A stretch of 20,925 bases of DNA from Ruminococcaceae bacterium UBA1405 (lineage in GTDB: Bacteria; Bacillota; Clostridia; Oscillospirales; Ruminococcaceae), in contig DBQB01000054.1 in the NCBI GenBank assembly GCA_002305685.1, positions 1 through 20,925 of the forward strand. Direction: 5' to 3'. The translations under genes were made by a program, and so were the position numbers. Positions 1-6,880 of the stretch are shown here, piece by piece. Every line of letters begins with the position of its first letter. Within the stretch, counting starts at the first letter, position 1. The notes beneath the pieces were generated by a model. It saw only the letters and a list, made by a program, of their open reading frames with translations, had not been told where the DNA came from and did no database searches.

Positions 1-216
1 TTCAATTTTGCAACGGGCCCTTTTTTTGCGGTAGGCGCTGTTTTTGGAAAACCTTATGAAAAAAGATATCCCAATCATTATCTCGCTTGCCTTAAAGAAA
101 GGACGTCTCCCCTTATTTAGGGGAGAAGTTGGAGTGGCGCAAGATCACTTTTCACACCGCATACCAGAAATATAGAAAAGCGCGTTCCGAGCGTCTATTT
201 GGATAGATAAGACAGG
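1..216. other. Non-coding or unassigned left edge
   Basis: No convincing gene is visible here. A GGGCCC followed by seven T at about 16-27 could be the 3' half of a terminator whose other half lies outside the window. A 6-bp hairpin (CTCCCC at 107-112 with GGGGAG at 120-125) has no T-tract in either direction, so it is not called as a terminator. A short open frame at about 96-206 on the plus strand has no start signal and resembles nothing I recognise. Confidence 0.4.
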
Positions 217-681
217 TCAGATGGTTTTAATTGGGAAATACATATAATTCTTTCCGGTTATAGGACAGGAAAAATCTTGGACAGCTCCAACCAAAGGGAT
301 ATGGTTGGCCTTCATGTAGTCTAACACTTCTGAAAATGTATTTTTATTTTCAGATGCTACACGAATATATTCAAAGCCTGGAATAATCCATTTTGTCCAT
401 CCATCGGGCGCTTCGGCGTCGTGGATACATTCAACGCCTGCAAGATATAGTCCTCTGCTAAAGTTGTCTTCCCACGGTTTGTAGGAATGGGAGCAATCGG
501 ACATGGCTCCCCAAATACCAACCAAATTTCCATTTTCATCTTTCTTCGCCAGCGCCTGGATTTCACTAAAATGAGCGTTTGCATCTGACCATAATTTTTG
601 AATAAAGCCTTCCCCGTCCGAAGTGGCACCTTCTTTCCCTATCACAACAAAAGCATTTTTCCTGCATTTTTCAATCTTCAT
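217..681 (-). CDS. Stand-alone effector-binding domain protein (GyrI-like/AraC effector-binding fold)
   Basis: This 154-residue protein resembles the small-molecule effector-binding domain (GyrI-like, SRPBCC-type) found at the C-terminus of AraC- and MerR-type regulators and as free-standing proteins. The visible family pattern is a WGAMSD strand in the middle and the end pattern GFEYIRV followed by a helix and a final tyrosine- and phenylalanine-rich strand. There is no helix-turn-helix, so it is not itself a DNA-binding regulator; a ligand-sequestering or sensing role is inference. The start is supported by GGGGG placed 7 nt upstream. A direct repeat GTGTATC-A-GTGTATC (701-715) lies just upstream and could be an operator. 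The gene looks more AT-rich than its neighbours, which hints at separate acquisition. It lies downstream of ackA on the same strand but is separated from it by a terminator. Confidence 0.72.
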   Translation of the reverse strand: MKIEKCRKNAFVVIGKEGATSDGEGFIQKLWSDANAHFSEIQALAKKDENGNLVGIWGAMSDCSHSYKPWEDNFSRGLYLAGVECIHDAEAPDGWTKWIIPGFEYIRVASENKNTFSEVLDYMKANHIPLVGAVQDFSCPITGKNYMYFPIKTI

Positions 682-700
682 ACGAGTTCCCCCAATGTAG

Positions 701-715
701 GTGTATCAGTGTATC
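701..715 (-). repeat. Short direct repeat upstream of the effector-binding gene
   Basis: Two 7-bp copies of GTGTATC are separated by one base, 20 nt upstream of the start codon at 681. This is where a promoter or operator would lie. No clean -35/-10 pair could be assigned, so the regulatory role is only a possibility. Confidence 0.3.
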
Positions 716-749
716 GGTCGGCTTGATTGGATGCTGTCATCAAAGGAAA

Positions 750-789
750 ATGCAAAAACAGCCACAACAGAATCAATTGTTGTGGCTGT
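750..789 (-). terminator. Intrinsic terminator of ackA
   Basis: A perfect 12-bp stem (758-769 with 778-789) has an 8-nt loop. On the minus strand it is followed by TTTTTGCATTTT. It lies about 40 nt past the ackA stop codon, so it ends the ackA transcript before the effector-binding gene. Confidence 0.88.
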
Positions 790-830
790 CAAATTGTTTT
801 GTGATTATGATTTCTGAGAAATTTGCGGGA

Positions 831-2030
831 TTATTTGCTGACAATCTCCAGGGTATCTCTTGCGATCATCAGTTCCTCGTTGGTGGGAACGATCCAAACC
901 TTGACCTTGGAATCGGGGGTAGAGATCTCGTGCTCCTGACCGGAGAACTTTGCGTTGAGCTCAGGATCGATCTTGATGCCCATAAACTCCATGTCGGAGC
1001 AGACGCCCAGACGGACATTCTGATCGTTCTCGCCGATACCGCCGGTGAACAGCACTGCGTCCACACCGCCCATGGCGGCAGCGAAGGCGGCAACGTATTT
1101 TTTGATCTCATATTTCTGGATGTCCAGAGCCAGCTGTGCTCTGTGGTTGCCGGAGGCAGCGGCGGCGGAGACATCCCGGTTATCGCTGGAAACGCCGGAA
1201 ACGCCCAGCACACCGGACTTCTTGTTCATCATGTTGTTGAGCTCGGCGATGGTCATGCCCTCTTTTTCAGCAATGTAGGTGGCGACAGAGGGATCGATGC
1301 TGCCGCAACGGGTACCCATGATTACACCGTCCAGAGGGGTCAAGCCCATGGTGGTATCCACAGATTTGCCGTGGTCCACAGCGGCGATGGAGGAACCATT
1401 GCCCAGATGGCAGGTGACAATCTTCAGCTCCTCGATGGGTTTGCCCATCAGCTGTGCCAGACGGGCGCTGACATATCTGTGGGAGGTTCCATGGAAACCG
1501 TATTTACGAACGCTGTATTTCTCATAATACTCGTAGGGAACGGGATAGATGTAAGCTTTCTCAGGCATGGTCTGATGGAAAGCGGTGTCAAACACGGCAA
1601 CCTGAGGGATATCCTTGGGGAATACCTTCTGGCAGGCACGGATGCCGGCGATGCAGGCGGGATTGTGCAGCGGCGCCAGGTCGGAAAACTCCTCCGCAGC
1701 GGCGATCATATCCTCGGATACCAGAGCAGAGGCGGAGAATTTGGTGCCGCCCTGTACTACGCGATGGCCGATGGCGCCGATGGCGCTGGCGTCCTTGATG
1801 ACGGCGTGATCTCCGGTGGTGAGCAGTCTGACAACCTCCTCAAAAGCCTCGGCGTGGGTGGGGAAGTCCACCGCGTGTTCATCCTTATAGCCGTCCTGGG
1901 TTTTGTGGGTGATGTTGCCGCCGATGCCAATCTTTTCACAAAGGCCTTTGGCCAGTACGGCCTCGGTGGTCATATCGATCAGCTGATACTTCAGAGAAGA
2001 GCTGCCCGCGTTGATGACTAGAATGTTCAT
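831..2030 (-). CDS. ackA: Acetate kinase
   Basis: This cytosolic enzyme interconverts acetate + ATP and acetyl phosphate + ADP, the ATP-yielding last step of acetate fermentation. The 399-residue length is typical of the family. The N-terminus MNILVINAGSSSLKY is the acetokinase signature. Further family motifs visible are GTSHRYVS, THLGNGSS-like CHLGNGSSIAAV, GTRCGSIDPS and the nucleotide-binding FTGGIGEN near the C-terminus. The start at 2030 is chosen because it begins the conserved N-terminus and has GGAGG 11 nt upstream; an in-frame upstream extension to 2258 has no family similarity. The usual partner pta is not adjacent. A long leader (about 240 nt) and a promoter shared back-to-back with tmcAL precede it, and a strong terminator follows. 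Confidence 0.97.
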   Translation of the reverse strand: MNILVINAGSSSLKYQLIDMTTEAVLAKGLCEKIGIGGNITHKTQDGYKDEHAVDFPTHAEAFEEVVRLLTTGDHAVIKDASAIGAIGHRVVQGGTKFSASALVSEDMIAAAEEFSDLAPLHNPACIAGIRACQKVFPKDIPQVAVFDTAFHQTMPEKAYIYPVPYEYYEKYSVRKYGFHGTSHRYVSARLAQLMGKPIEELKIVTCHLGNGSSIAAVDHGKSVDTTMGLTPLDGVIMGTRCGSIDPSVATYIAEKEGMTIAELNNMMNKKSGVLGVSGVSSDNRDVSAAAASGNHRAQLALDIQKYEIKKYVAAFAAAMGGVDAVLFTGGIGENDQNVRLGVCSDMEFMGIKIDPELNAKFSGQEHEISTPDSKVKVWIVPTNEELMIARDTLEIVSK

Positions 2031-2198
2031 GATGCTTTTAACCTCCGTTTGTTCATTGGTCCCTGCCAGACTGGAAGCAAAACGAAAACAGCCCTCACCC
2101 ATGAAACCAGCTCCACGAGGAAGGCGCGGAAAATCATGCCGCTTTGTGATGGCCGTTATAAAAGAACCAATGCATAATCCCCCGCGGTGTCCTACCAT

Positions 2199-2247
2199 AT
2201 CCCGGGTTTTGCTGCCGCCGAGTACCTCTCTGGCGGCACATTGGGAT
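2199..2247 (-). promoter_or_regulatory. Structured 5' leader of ackA (hairpin)
   Basis: Within the predicted untranslated leader, GCCGCC (2214-2219) pairs with GGCGGC (2232-2237). An outer ATCCC (2199-2203) pairs with GGGAT (2243-2247). It is not a T-tract terminator and matches no riboswitch consensus that I can recall, so its function is unknown. Confidence 0.35.
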
Positions 2248-2251
2248 CTTA

Positions 2252-2280
2252 TTGACATTCCTGCGGGTTTCTATAATAAT
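2252..2280 (+). promoter_or_regulatory. Predicted sigma-A promoter of the tmcAL operon
   Basis: A perfect -35 TTGACA (2252-2257) is followed after 17 nt by AATAAT (2275-2280) as -10. An in-register TATAAT at 2272-2277 would be only 14 nt away, which is too close. Transcription would start near 2287, about 100 nt before tmcAL. Confidence 0.55.
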
Positions 2281-2307
2281 ATTAGTACATTATGCCCTGA
2301 AATTCAA
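2279..2307 (-). promoter_or_regulatory. Predicted sigma-A promoter of ackA
   Basis: On the minus strand, TTGAAT (2307-2302) is followed after 17 nt by TAATAT (2284-2279). Its -10 overlaps the -10 of the divergent tmcAL promoter by two bases, so both promoters share the same melting region. Confidence 0.5.
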
Positions 2308-2335
2308 GGGGCGCGGCGCCCTTTTGCGACTTTTT
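2306..2335 (+). terminator. Possible attenuator hairpin in the tmcAL leader
   Basis: AAGGGGCG, loop CGG, CGCCCTTT forms an 8-bp GC-rich stem (one G-T pair) running into TTTT and then, after GCGAC, TTTTT (2331-2335). It lies about 20 nt after the predicted start site. This could be an early terminator or attenuator; with transcripts leaving in both directions from here, no upstream gene needs termination on this strand. Confidence 0.35.
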
Positions 2336-2389
2336 GTTGTACCGGTGCGGAGGGCACGGGGAGAGAAGAAATGGGGATGGAGTGATGAA

Positions 2390-3629
2390 ATGCGGGCGGC
2401 GGCGGTGATTGCTGAGTTCAATCCTTTTCATAGCGGGCACCGTTTGCTGCTGCAAAGCTGTCGGGAGAAGGCCGGTGCAGATGTGGTGGCGGTGGTGATG
2501 AGCGGCAACTTTGTTCAGCGGGGAGCCCCCGCCTGTATGGATCGACGGGTGCGCACGCTGGCGGCGCTCCGCTGCGGCGCCGACGTGGTGCTGGAGCTGC
2601 CGCTACCTTACGCCATGGCGACGGCGGAACGGTTTGCCTTTGGCGCAGTGTCGGTTTTGGCAGGGCTGGGAGGTGTGGAGCTGCTGGCCTTCGGCAGCGA
2701 GTGCGGAGATCTTTCCCTATTGCAAAGCGCGGCGCACAAGGCCGAGCAGGCGGAAAATAGCCAGTGTTTTCGGCTGCTGCTGCAAAAAGGGTACAGCTTT
2801 GCCCAGGCTCGCCAGGGTGCTTTGGAGGAGATGGGGGAGGGAGGGCTGCTGCGCTCCCCAAACAATGCGCTGGCGGTGGAATATCTGCGGCAATTAAAGC
2901 TCCAAAAGGCTCAGATGGAACCTTTCACCATCCCCCGGCAGGGGGGCAGGACATGACGAAGCGGTTCCACGGGGTGCATATGCCAGCGGTTCCATGCTGC
3001 GGGAAGCGCTGTTTCGGGGACGGGAACAGGAGCTGTGCCGGTATCTTCCGCCGGAAATCTTTGCGCTGACGGTACAGGGAGCGGGGGAGCTGGCGGACGT
3101 CACCCGGGGGGAGCGGGCAATCCTCTCCCGGCTTCGAGGAATGACCCACCAGCAGTTTTCCCGTCTCCCCGACTGTTCCGAGGGAATCGAAAATCGTTTG
3201 TATAAAGCTGTCCGACAGGCTTGTACATTAGAACAACTTTATGCTATGATAAAGACAAAACGGTATACCCTTGCAAGGGTGCGCAGGCTGGTGCTCTCCG
3301 CTTTTTTGCAGGTGGACGGGTCGCTTTGCCGGCAAAGCGCGCCCTATGCCCATCTGCTGGGTTTTACGCCGGCCGGAAAGGCGCTGCTCTCCCGCTGGAA
3401 AAATACTGCGGCCATCCCGCTGTCCCCGTCGCTTCGCTTGCTGGAGCGGCAAAACGAAACGGCACAGCGCTTTGCACGGCTGGAAGCGGCGGCGGATGAT
3501 CAGTATGCGGTTTTTCTGCCGCAGCTTCGCCCCTGCGGATATGCCTACACTGCTCCGGTGGTAACCATCGGAGAGAACAAAACGGAGGAATCGGAATATG
3601 GCACTGACAATGCAAGAGCAGATTTATGA
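2390..3629 (+). pseudogene. tmcAL: tRNA(Met) cytidine acetate ligase TmcAL (YlbM family), one frameshift
   Basis: TmcAL uses acetate and ATP to acetylate the wobble cytidine (C34) of elongator tRNA-Met. The first frame (2390-2956, 188 residues) has the nucleotidyltransferase motif FNPFHSGH at 10-17, the MSGNFVQRG stretch and SPNN at 156-159. The second frame (to 3629) continues from SGSMLREALF through KTKRYTLARVRRL to the C-terminus. Removing one G from the six-G run at 2941-2946 joins them as QGAGHDEAVPRGAYASGSMLREALF, giving about 412 residues, the usual length for the family. Both halves keep good family conservation, so the break is either very recent, a sequencing error or a reversible slip. 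The start has GGAG 7 nt upstream. The stop overlaps the next gene by 32 nt, which suggests translational coupling. Confidence 0.88.
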
Positions 3630-4530
3630 GCCTTTTGGACGGGTACTGGCTGTCTCCAACGGCACGGCCGAGATTCTTATCACACTGGACTGCGGCCCCA
3701 ACATCATCTCCTATAAACTGCTGGGTGGAGAGAATATGTTCCATAATGACATCTCCCGCACAGCGCTGACAACCGGAGCCCAGATGGATGAATATTACGG
3801 GGAGGGCGCCTACTGGCACAATCGGGGCGGTCACCGGCTCTGGGTATCTCCCGAGGCACTTCCCGAGACCTACTATCCCGACAATGAGCCGGTTGCCTAT
3901 GAGGTGCAGGGCGATCAGGTGCTGCTGACTCCTCCCGCTCAGAAGAAAAATCTCTGGCAGTATCTGATTACGGTGGAGATGGATAAGGAAGGCTCCGGGG
4001 TGACGGTGACCCATCGGGTGATCAATCTGGGGCAGGAGCGCAAAGCTGCCGCCTGGGCCATCACGGTGATGAGCCAGAAGGGTGTGGAGATTATCCCCCA
4101 GCCCGACCGTCCCACCGGGCTGCTGTCCAACCGTATCTTTGCGGTGTGGCCTTATGCGGATATGTCCGATCCCCGGATCTGCTGGGGAAGAAATTACATT
4201 ACCCTCACCCAGGATCCCTCGGCCACCGAAAACTTTAAGATCGGGCTCAACAACGAACACGGCTGGGCCGCTTATCTCAATCACGGCTGCTGCTTTGTCA
4301 AGCGCTTTTCCCATCAGATGAGCGGGGAGTATCCCGACGGCGGAATGTCTTTTGAGACCTACACCTGCCCCACCTTCACCGAGGTGGAGACCTTAAGCCC
4401 GCTGCATACCCTGAAAACCGGGGAATGGATGGAGCATCAGGAGCGCTGGGAGCTGTTCCCGGTACAGCAGATTCCTTCCGGTAAGGACATGGAGGCGGTC
4501 GAGACTTTCTGCGCTGAGTATCTGAAATAA
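3598..4530 (+). CDS. Aldose 1-epimerase-fold (galactose mutarotase-like) hypothetical protein
   Basis: This 310-residue protein has the alternating beta-strand pattern and a WHNRGGHRLWVSPE segment (near residue 78) that resemble the galactose mutarotase superfamily, particularly uncharacterised DUF4380-like members. The late FVKRFSH and YPDGGMSFETYTCPTFTEVETLSP segments fit the C-terminal beta-sandwich of that fold. No signal peptide is visible, so it is probably cytosolic. The substrate is unknown; carbohydrate binding is inference from the fold. The start has GGAGG about 8 nt upstream and lies inside the end of tmcAL. The gene is followed after 25 nt by ktrB, so all four genes up to ktrA probably share a transcript. 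Confidence 0.7.
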   Translation: MALTMQEQIYEPFGRVLAVSNGTAEILITLDCGPNIISYKLLGGENMFHNDISRTALTTGAQMDEYYGEGAYWHNRGGHRLWVSPEALPETYYPDNEPVAYEVQGDQVLLTPPAQKKNLWQYLITVEMDKEGSGVTVTHRVINLGQERKAAAWAITVMSQKGVEIIPQPDRPTGLLSNRIFAVWPYADMSDPRICWGRNYITLTQDPSATENFKIGLNNEHGWAAYLNHGCCFVKRFSHQMSGEYPDGGMSFETYTCPTFTEVETLSPLHTLKTGEWMEHQERWELFPVQQIPSGKDMEAVETFCAEYLK

Positions 4531-4532
4531 GT

Positions 4533-4545
4533 GGCCCAAAGGGCC
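4533..4545 (+). other. Small hairpin beside the ktrB ribosome binding site
   Basis: GGCCC-AAA-GGGCC forms a 5-bp stem immediately before the GAGGTG ribosome binding site of ktrB. It could tune initiation, but it is short and not followed by T residues. Confidence 0.3.
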
Positions 4546-4555
4546 GAGGTGTACC

Positions 4556-5853
4556 ATGATCAATCTATTAAAAAAACAATCCCCGGTGCGGATTGTCGCT
4601 TTGGGCTTCGCGGTGGTGATCCTGCTGGGTTCGCTGCTGCTGATGCTTCCCTGCAGTATTCGGGAGGGGGTTACGGTGCGGTATATTGATGCACTGTATA
4701 CCTCCACCAGCGCCGTCTGCGTCACCGGACTGATCGCGGTGGATGCCGGAGATACCTTTACACCCCTGGGACAGTTTTTCTGGCAGTGCTCATCCAGGTG
4801 GGTGGTTTGGGGGTGACCTCGGTGGGAGCCGGCGTCATCCTGGCTATGGGAAGGAAGGTCAACCTCAAAGGCAGGAATATCATACGGGAAGCGATGAACC
4901 TGGATTCCGGGAAAGGGATCGTGCGTTTTCTCAAGGATGTGTTTTTTACCACCCTCACCTTTGAGCTGATCGGCGCGGCGCTGAGCCTTACGGTGTTTAT
5001 CCGGGATTATCCGCTGGGAAAAGCCATAGGAATCAGCCTGTTCCACTCGGTGGCGGCGTTCAACAATTCCGGATTCGATATTCTGGGCAACTATCAAAAC
5101 CTCATCCCTTATCAGGACAGCGTCATGCTCAACCTGGTGACCAGCGGGTTAATCTTTTTTGGCGGGATTGGTTTTCTGGTAATCCGGGAAGCGGTGCAGA
5201 AGCGCTTTTGCTGGCGCAGGTTTTCCATGCACGCCAAGGTGGTGCTTTCGGTCAGCGCAGCGCTGATTGCCGTAGGTACGGTGCTGCTCAAATGTACCGA
5301 GCCCATCAGCTGGATGGGAGCCTTTTTCCACAGCGTCTCGGCTCGGACTGCGGGATTTTCCACCTACTCCTTGGGAGAATTTTCCGATGCCGGGCTGCTG
5401 GTACTGATTGTGCTGATGTTCATCGGAGCTTCCCCCGGTTCCACCGGAGGCGGTATCAAGACCAGTACCTTTTTCGTGCTGCTGCAGGGCATCCGCTCCT
5501 CGGCAACCAACCAGTCGGAAAAAGCGTTTCGTTACTCCATCCCCGCCGACGTGTTTCGAAAAGCGGCGGTCATCACCCTGATTGCGGTGGGGGTTGTGGT
5601 GAGCGGGAGCTACCTGATGGTAATTTTGGAGCCGGGACTGGATCTGATCGATATTCTTTTTGAAGTCACCAGCGCTTTTGGCACCGTTGGGCTCTCCACC
5701 GGTATCACCACCGGACTTAGCGACCTCAGCAAACTCCTTTCCATTTTCATCATGTATATCGGCAGATTGGGACCGCTGACCATTGCCTCCCTGTGGTATT
5801 TTACCAAGGGTGAGCGCATCAGCTATCCCGAGGGCAATATATCGGTCGGTTAA
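4556..5853 (+). pseudogene. ktrB: KtrB/TrkH-type potassium uptake channel subunit, one frameshift
   Basis: KtrB is the membrane K+-translocating subunit (a fourfold M1-P-M2 repeat) of the Ktr system. All four selectivity-filter loops are visible: TSTSAVCVTGL (first frame), HSVAAFNNSGFD, HSVSARTAGFST and TSAFGTVGLSTG, each with its conserved glycine. The first frame runs 4556-4816; the second is open from 4786 (GTG) to 5853. Adding one T to the five-T run at 4775-4779 restores GQFFLAVLIQVGGLG, giving a 432-residue protein of normal length. The reading frame at 4786 alone would lack the first loop and transmembrane helices and should not work as a channel. No ydaO-type c-di-AMP riboswitch is seen, although ktr genes in Firmicutes often have one. 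ktrA follows after 14 nt. Confidence 0.88.
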
Positions 5854-5867
5854 CAGGAGGCATAACG

Positions 5868-6548
5868 ATGTTTAAAAAATCCAAGAAGGAAAAAAACACA
5901 TACGGTATTATTGGCCTGGGGCGGTTCGGCCACGCGATGGCGATGGAGCTGGCCGCCGCCGGGGCGGATCTGCTGGTGCTGGATAAGGATGAGGAAAAGG
6001 TCCGGGAACTGCGGGATTATACCGAAAACGCTTATGTAGTCAGAAGTCTGGACAAAAAATCTTTGGCGGAAACCGGGATCCAGAACTGCGATGTGGCGGT
6101 GGTATGTATCGGAGAACATATGGATACCTCCATCCTGACCACCCTCAACCTGGTGAGTCTGGGCATTCCCAAGGTGATCTCCAAGGCCGCCAGCACCGAG
6201 CACGGGGAGATTTTGGAGAAGCTGGGGGCGGAAGTGATCTATCCGGAACGGGATATGGCCATCCGCTTGGCCCACCGGCTGGAAACCTCCAACACGCTGG
6301 ATTTTGTGCAGCTCAGCGAGCAGGTGAATATTTCTAAGATGATGATTCCAGACGCTTTCCTTGGCAAAACGGTGCTGGAGCTGAATCTGCGCAAACAGTT
6401 TGGGATCAACATCATCGCCATTGAAAATGGTTCTACCGTCATCGAGAGCGTCACCCCCGACTATGCTTTCCGCAAGGGTGATATCCTCTTCGTTTCAGGC
6501 AGCAAGGCAGGGTTAAACCGGCTGATGGAATGGGCGGACCGGGACTGA
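5868..6548 (+). CDS. ktrA: KtrA/TrkA-type potassium uptake regulatory subunit (RCK)
   Basis: This cytosolic RCK protein forms a ring that gates KtrB in response to bound nucleotide. The N-terminal Rossmann domain carries GLGRFG at residues 16-21 and an acidic residue ending the second strand (LDKDEE, D39), as needed for nucleotide binding. The C-terminal part from about residue 140 (SEQVNISKMMIPDAFLGKTVLELNLR through KGDILFVSG) is a TrkA-C domain, the site that in several Firmicutes binds c-di-AMP. The length, 226 residues, is normal. AGGAGG lies 8 nt before the ATG. It is the last gene of the operon and is followed by a strong terminator. Confidence 0.95.
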   Translation: MFKKSKKEKNTYGIIGLGRFGHAMAMELAAAGADLLVLDKDEEKVRELRDYTENAYVVRSLDKKSLAETGIQNCDVAVVCIGEHMDTSILTTLNLVSLGIPKVISKAASTEHGEILEKLGAEVIYPERDMAIRLAHRLETSNTLDFVQLSEQVNISKMMIPDAFLGKTVLELNLRKQFGINIIAIENGSTVIESVTPDYAFRKGDILFVSGSKAGLNRLMEWADRD

Positions 6549-6560
6549 TTGGACGGTGAG

Positions 6561-6598
6561 ACAGGATGGGAGACGGCGGTTTTCCCATCCTGTTTTTT
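6561..6598 (+). terminator. Intrinsic terminator after ktrA
   Basis: An 11-bp stem, ACAGGATGGGA (6561-6571) with TCCCATCCTGT (6583-6593), runs directly into TTTTTT. It ends the tmcAL-ktrA transcription unit 13 nt after the ktrA stop. Confidence 0.92.
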
Positions 6599-6631
6599 CA
6601 AAAAAAGAATGGGAAAATCCAGAAAAAACGC

Positions 6632-6660
6632 TTGACAAAATGTAGAGTGGGGTATATAAT
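6632..6660 (+). promoter_or_regulatory. Consensus sigma-A promoter of infC-rpmI-rplT
   Basis: TTGACA (6632-6637) and TATAAT (6655-6660) both match consensus exactly, with the ideal 17-nt spacer. The start of transcription is expected near 6667, about 215 nt before infC. Confidence 0.92.
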
Positions 6661-6666
6661 TGCTTG

Positions 6667-6800
6667 GAAAACAAAGTAGAACAGCATGATTTCGTTCTCA
6701 CCTGCCTCCAAATGCGGACGGCATGGTCAATATTTGTCCTTCTTTTGGTGAGGGTATGATATTGGGTGCGGATGGGTGCTGTCTGCGCTCTATTTTTTTG
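6667..6800 (+). promoter_or_regulatory. Structured leader with attenuator, L20-leader type
   Basis: In Firmicutes, ribosomal protein L20 represses infC-rpmI-rplT by binding a leader RNA that resembles its 23S rRNA site and stabilises a terminator. Here TTCTCACC (6695-6702) pairs with GGTGAGGG (6747-6754), and TGCC (6703-6706) with GGCA (6720-6723) stacks inside, forming an interrupted helix. It is followed by a 9-bp terminator hairpin (6764-6772 with 6782-6790) and TATTTTTTT (6791-6799). The position, between a strong promoter and infC, fits this family. I infer the identity from layout and pairing, not from a covariance-model match. Confidence 0.7.
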
Positions 6801-6880
6801 CCTTGGCGGCAGAAAAATCTGAGTTTTTATGCGCTAACATTATTTTTATGCCTAAGGGCTGTGGTGTGGAGGTGCTTACC

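Noticed and set aside
107..125. Hairpin near the left edge as a terminator of the effector-binding gene
   Set aside because: The stem is only 6 bp and no T-tract follows in either direction.
723..2021. 432-codon open frame on the plus strand opposite ackA
   Set aside because: It mirrors the ackA codons, has no ribosome binding site and its glycine-, aspartate- and histidine-rich product resembles no family.
2150..2215. T-box-like stretch (GGTAGGACACCGCGG) in the ackA leader on the minus strand
   Set aside because: It only loosely resembles the T-box core, has no matching terminator/antiterminator pair and acetate kinase is not an amino-acid gene.
2031..2258. N-terminal extension of ackA to 2258
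   Set aside because: Family similarity begins exactly at 2030, where a good ribosome binding site is present; the upstream codons are leader.
3364..4314. 316-codon minus-strand open frame over tmcAL and the next gene
   Set aside because: It crosses two real genes, has no start signal and low-complexity composition; it is a shadow frame.
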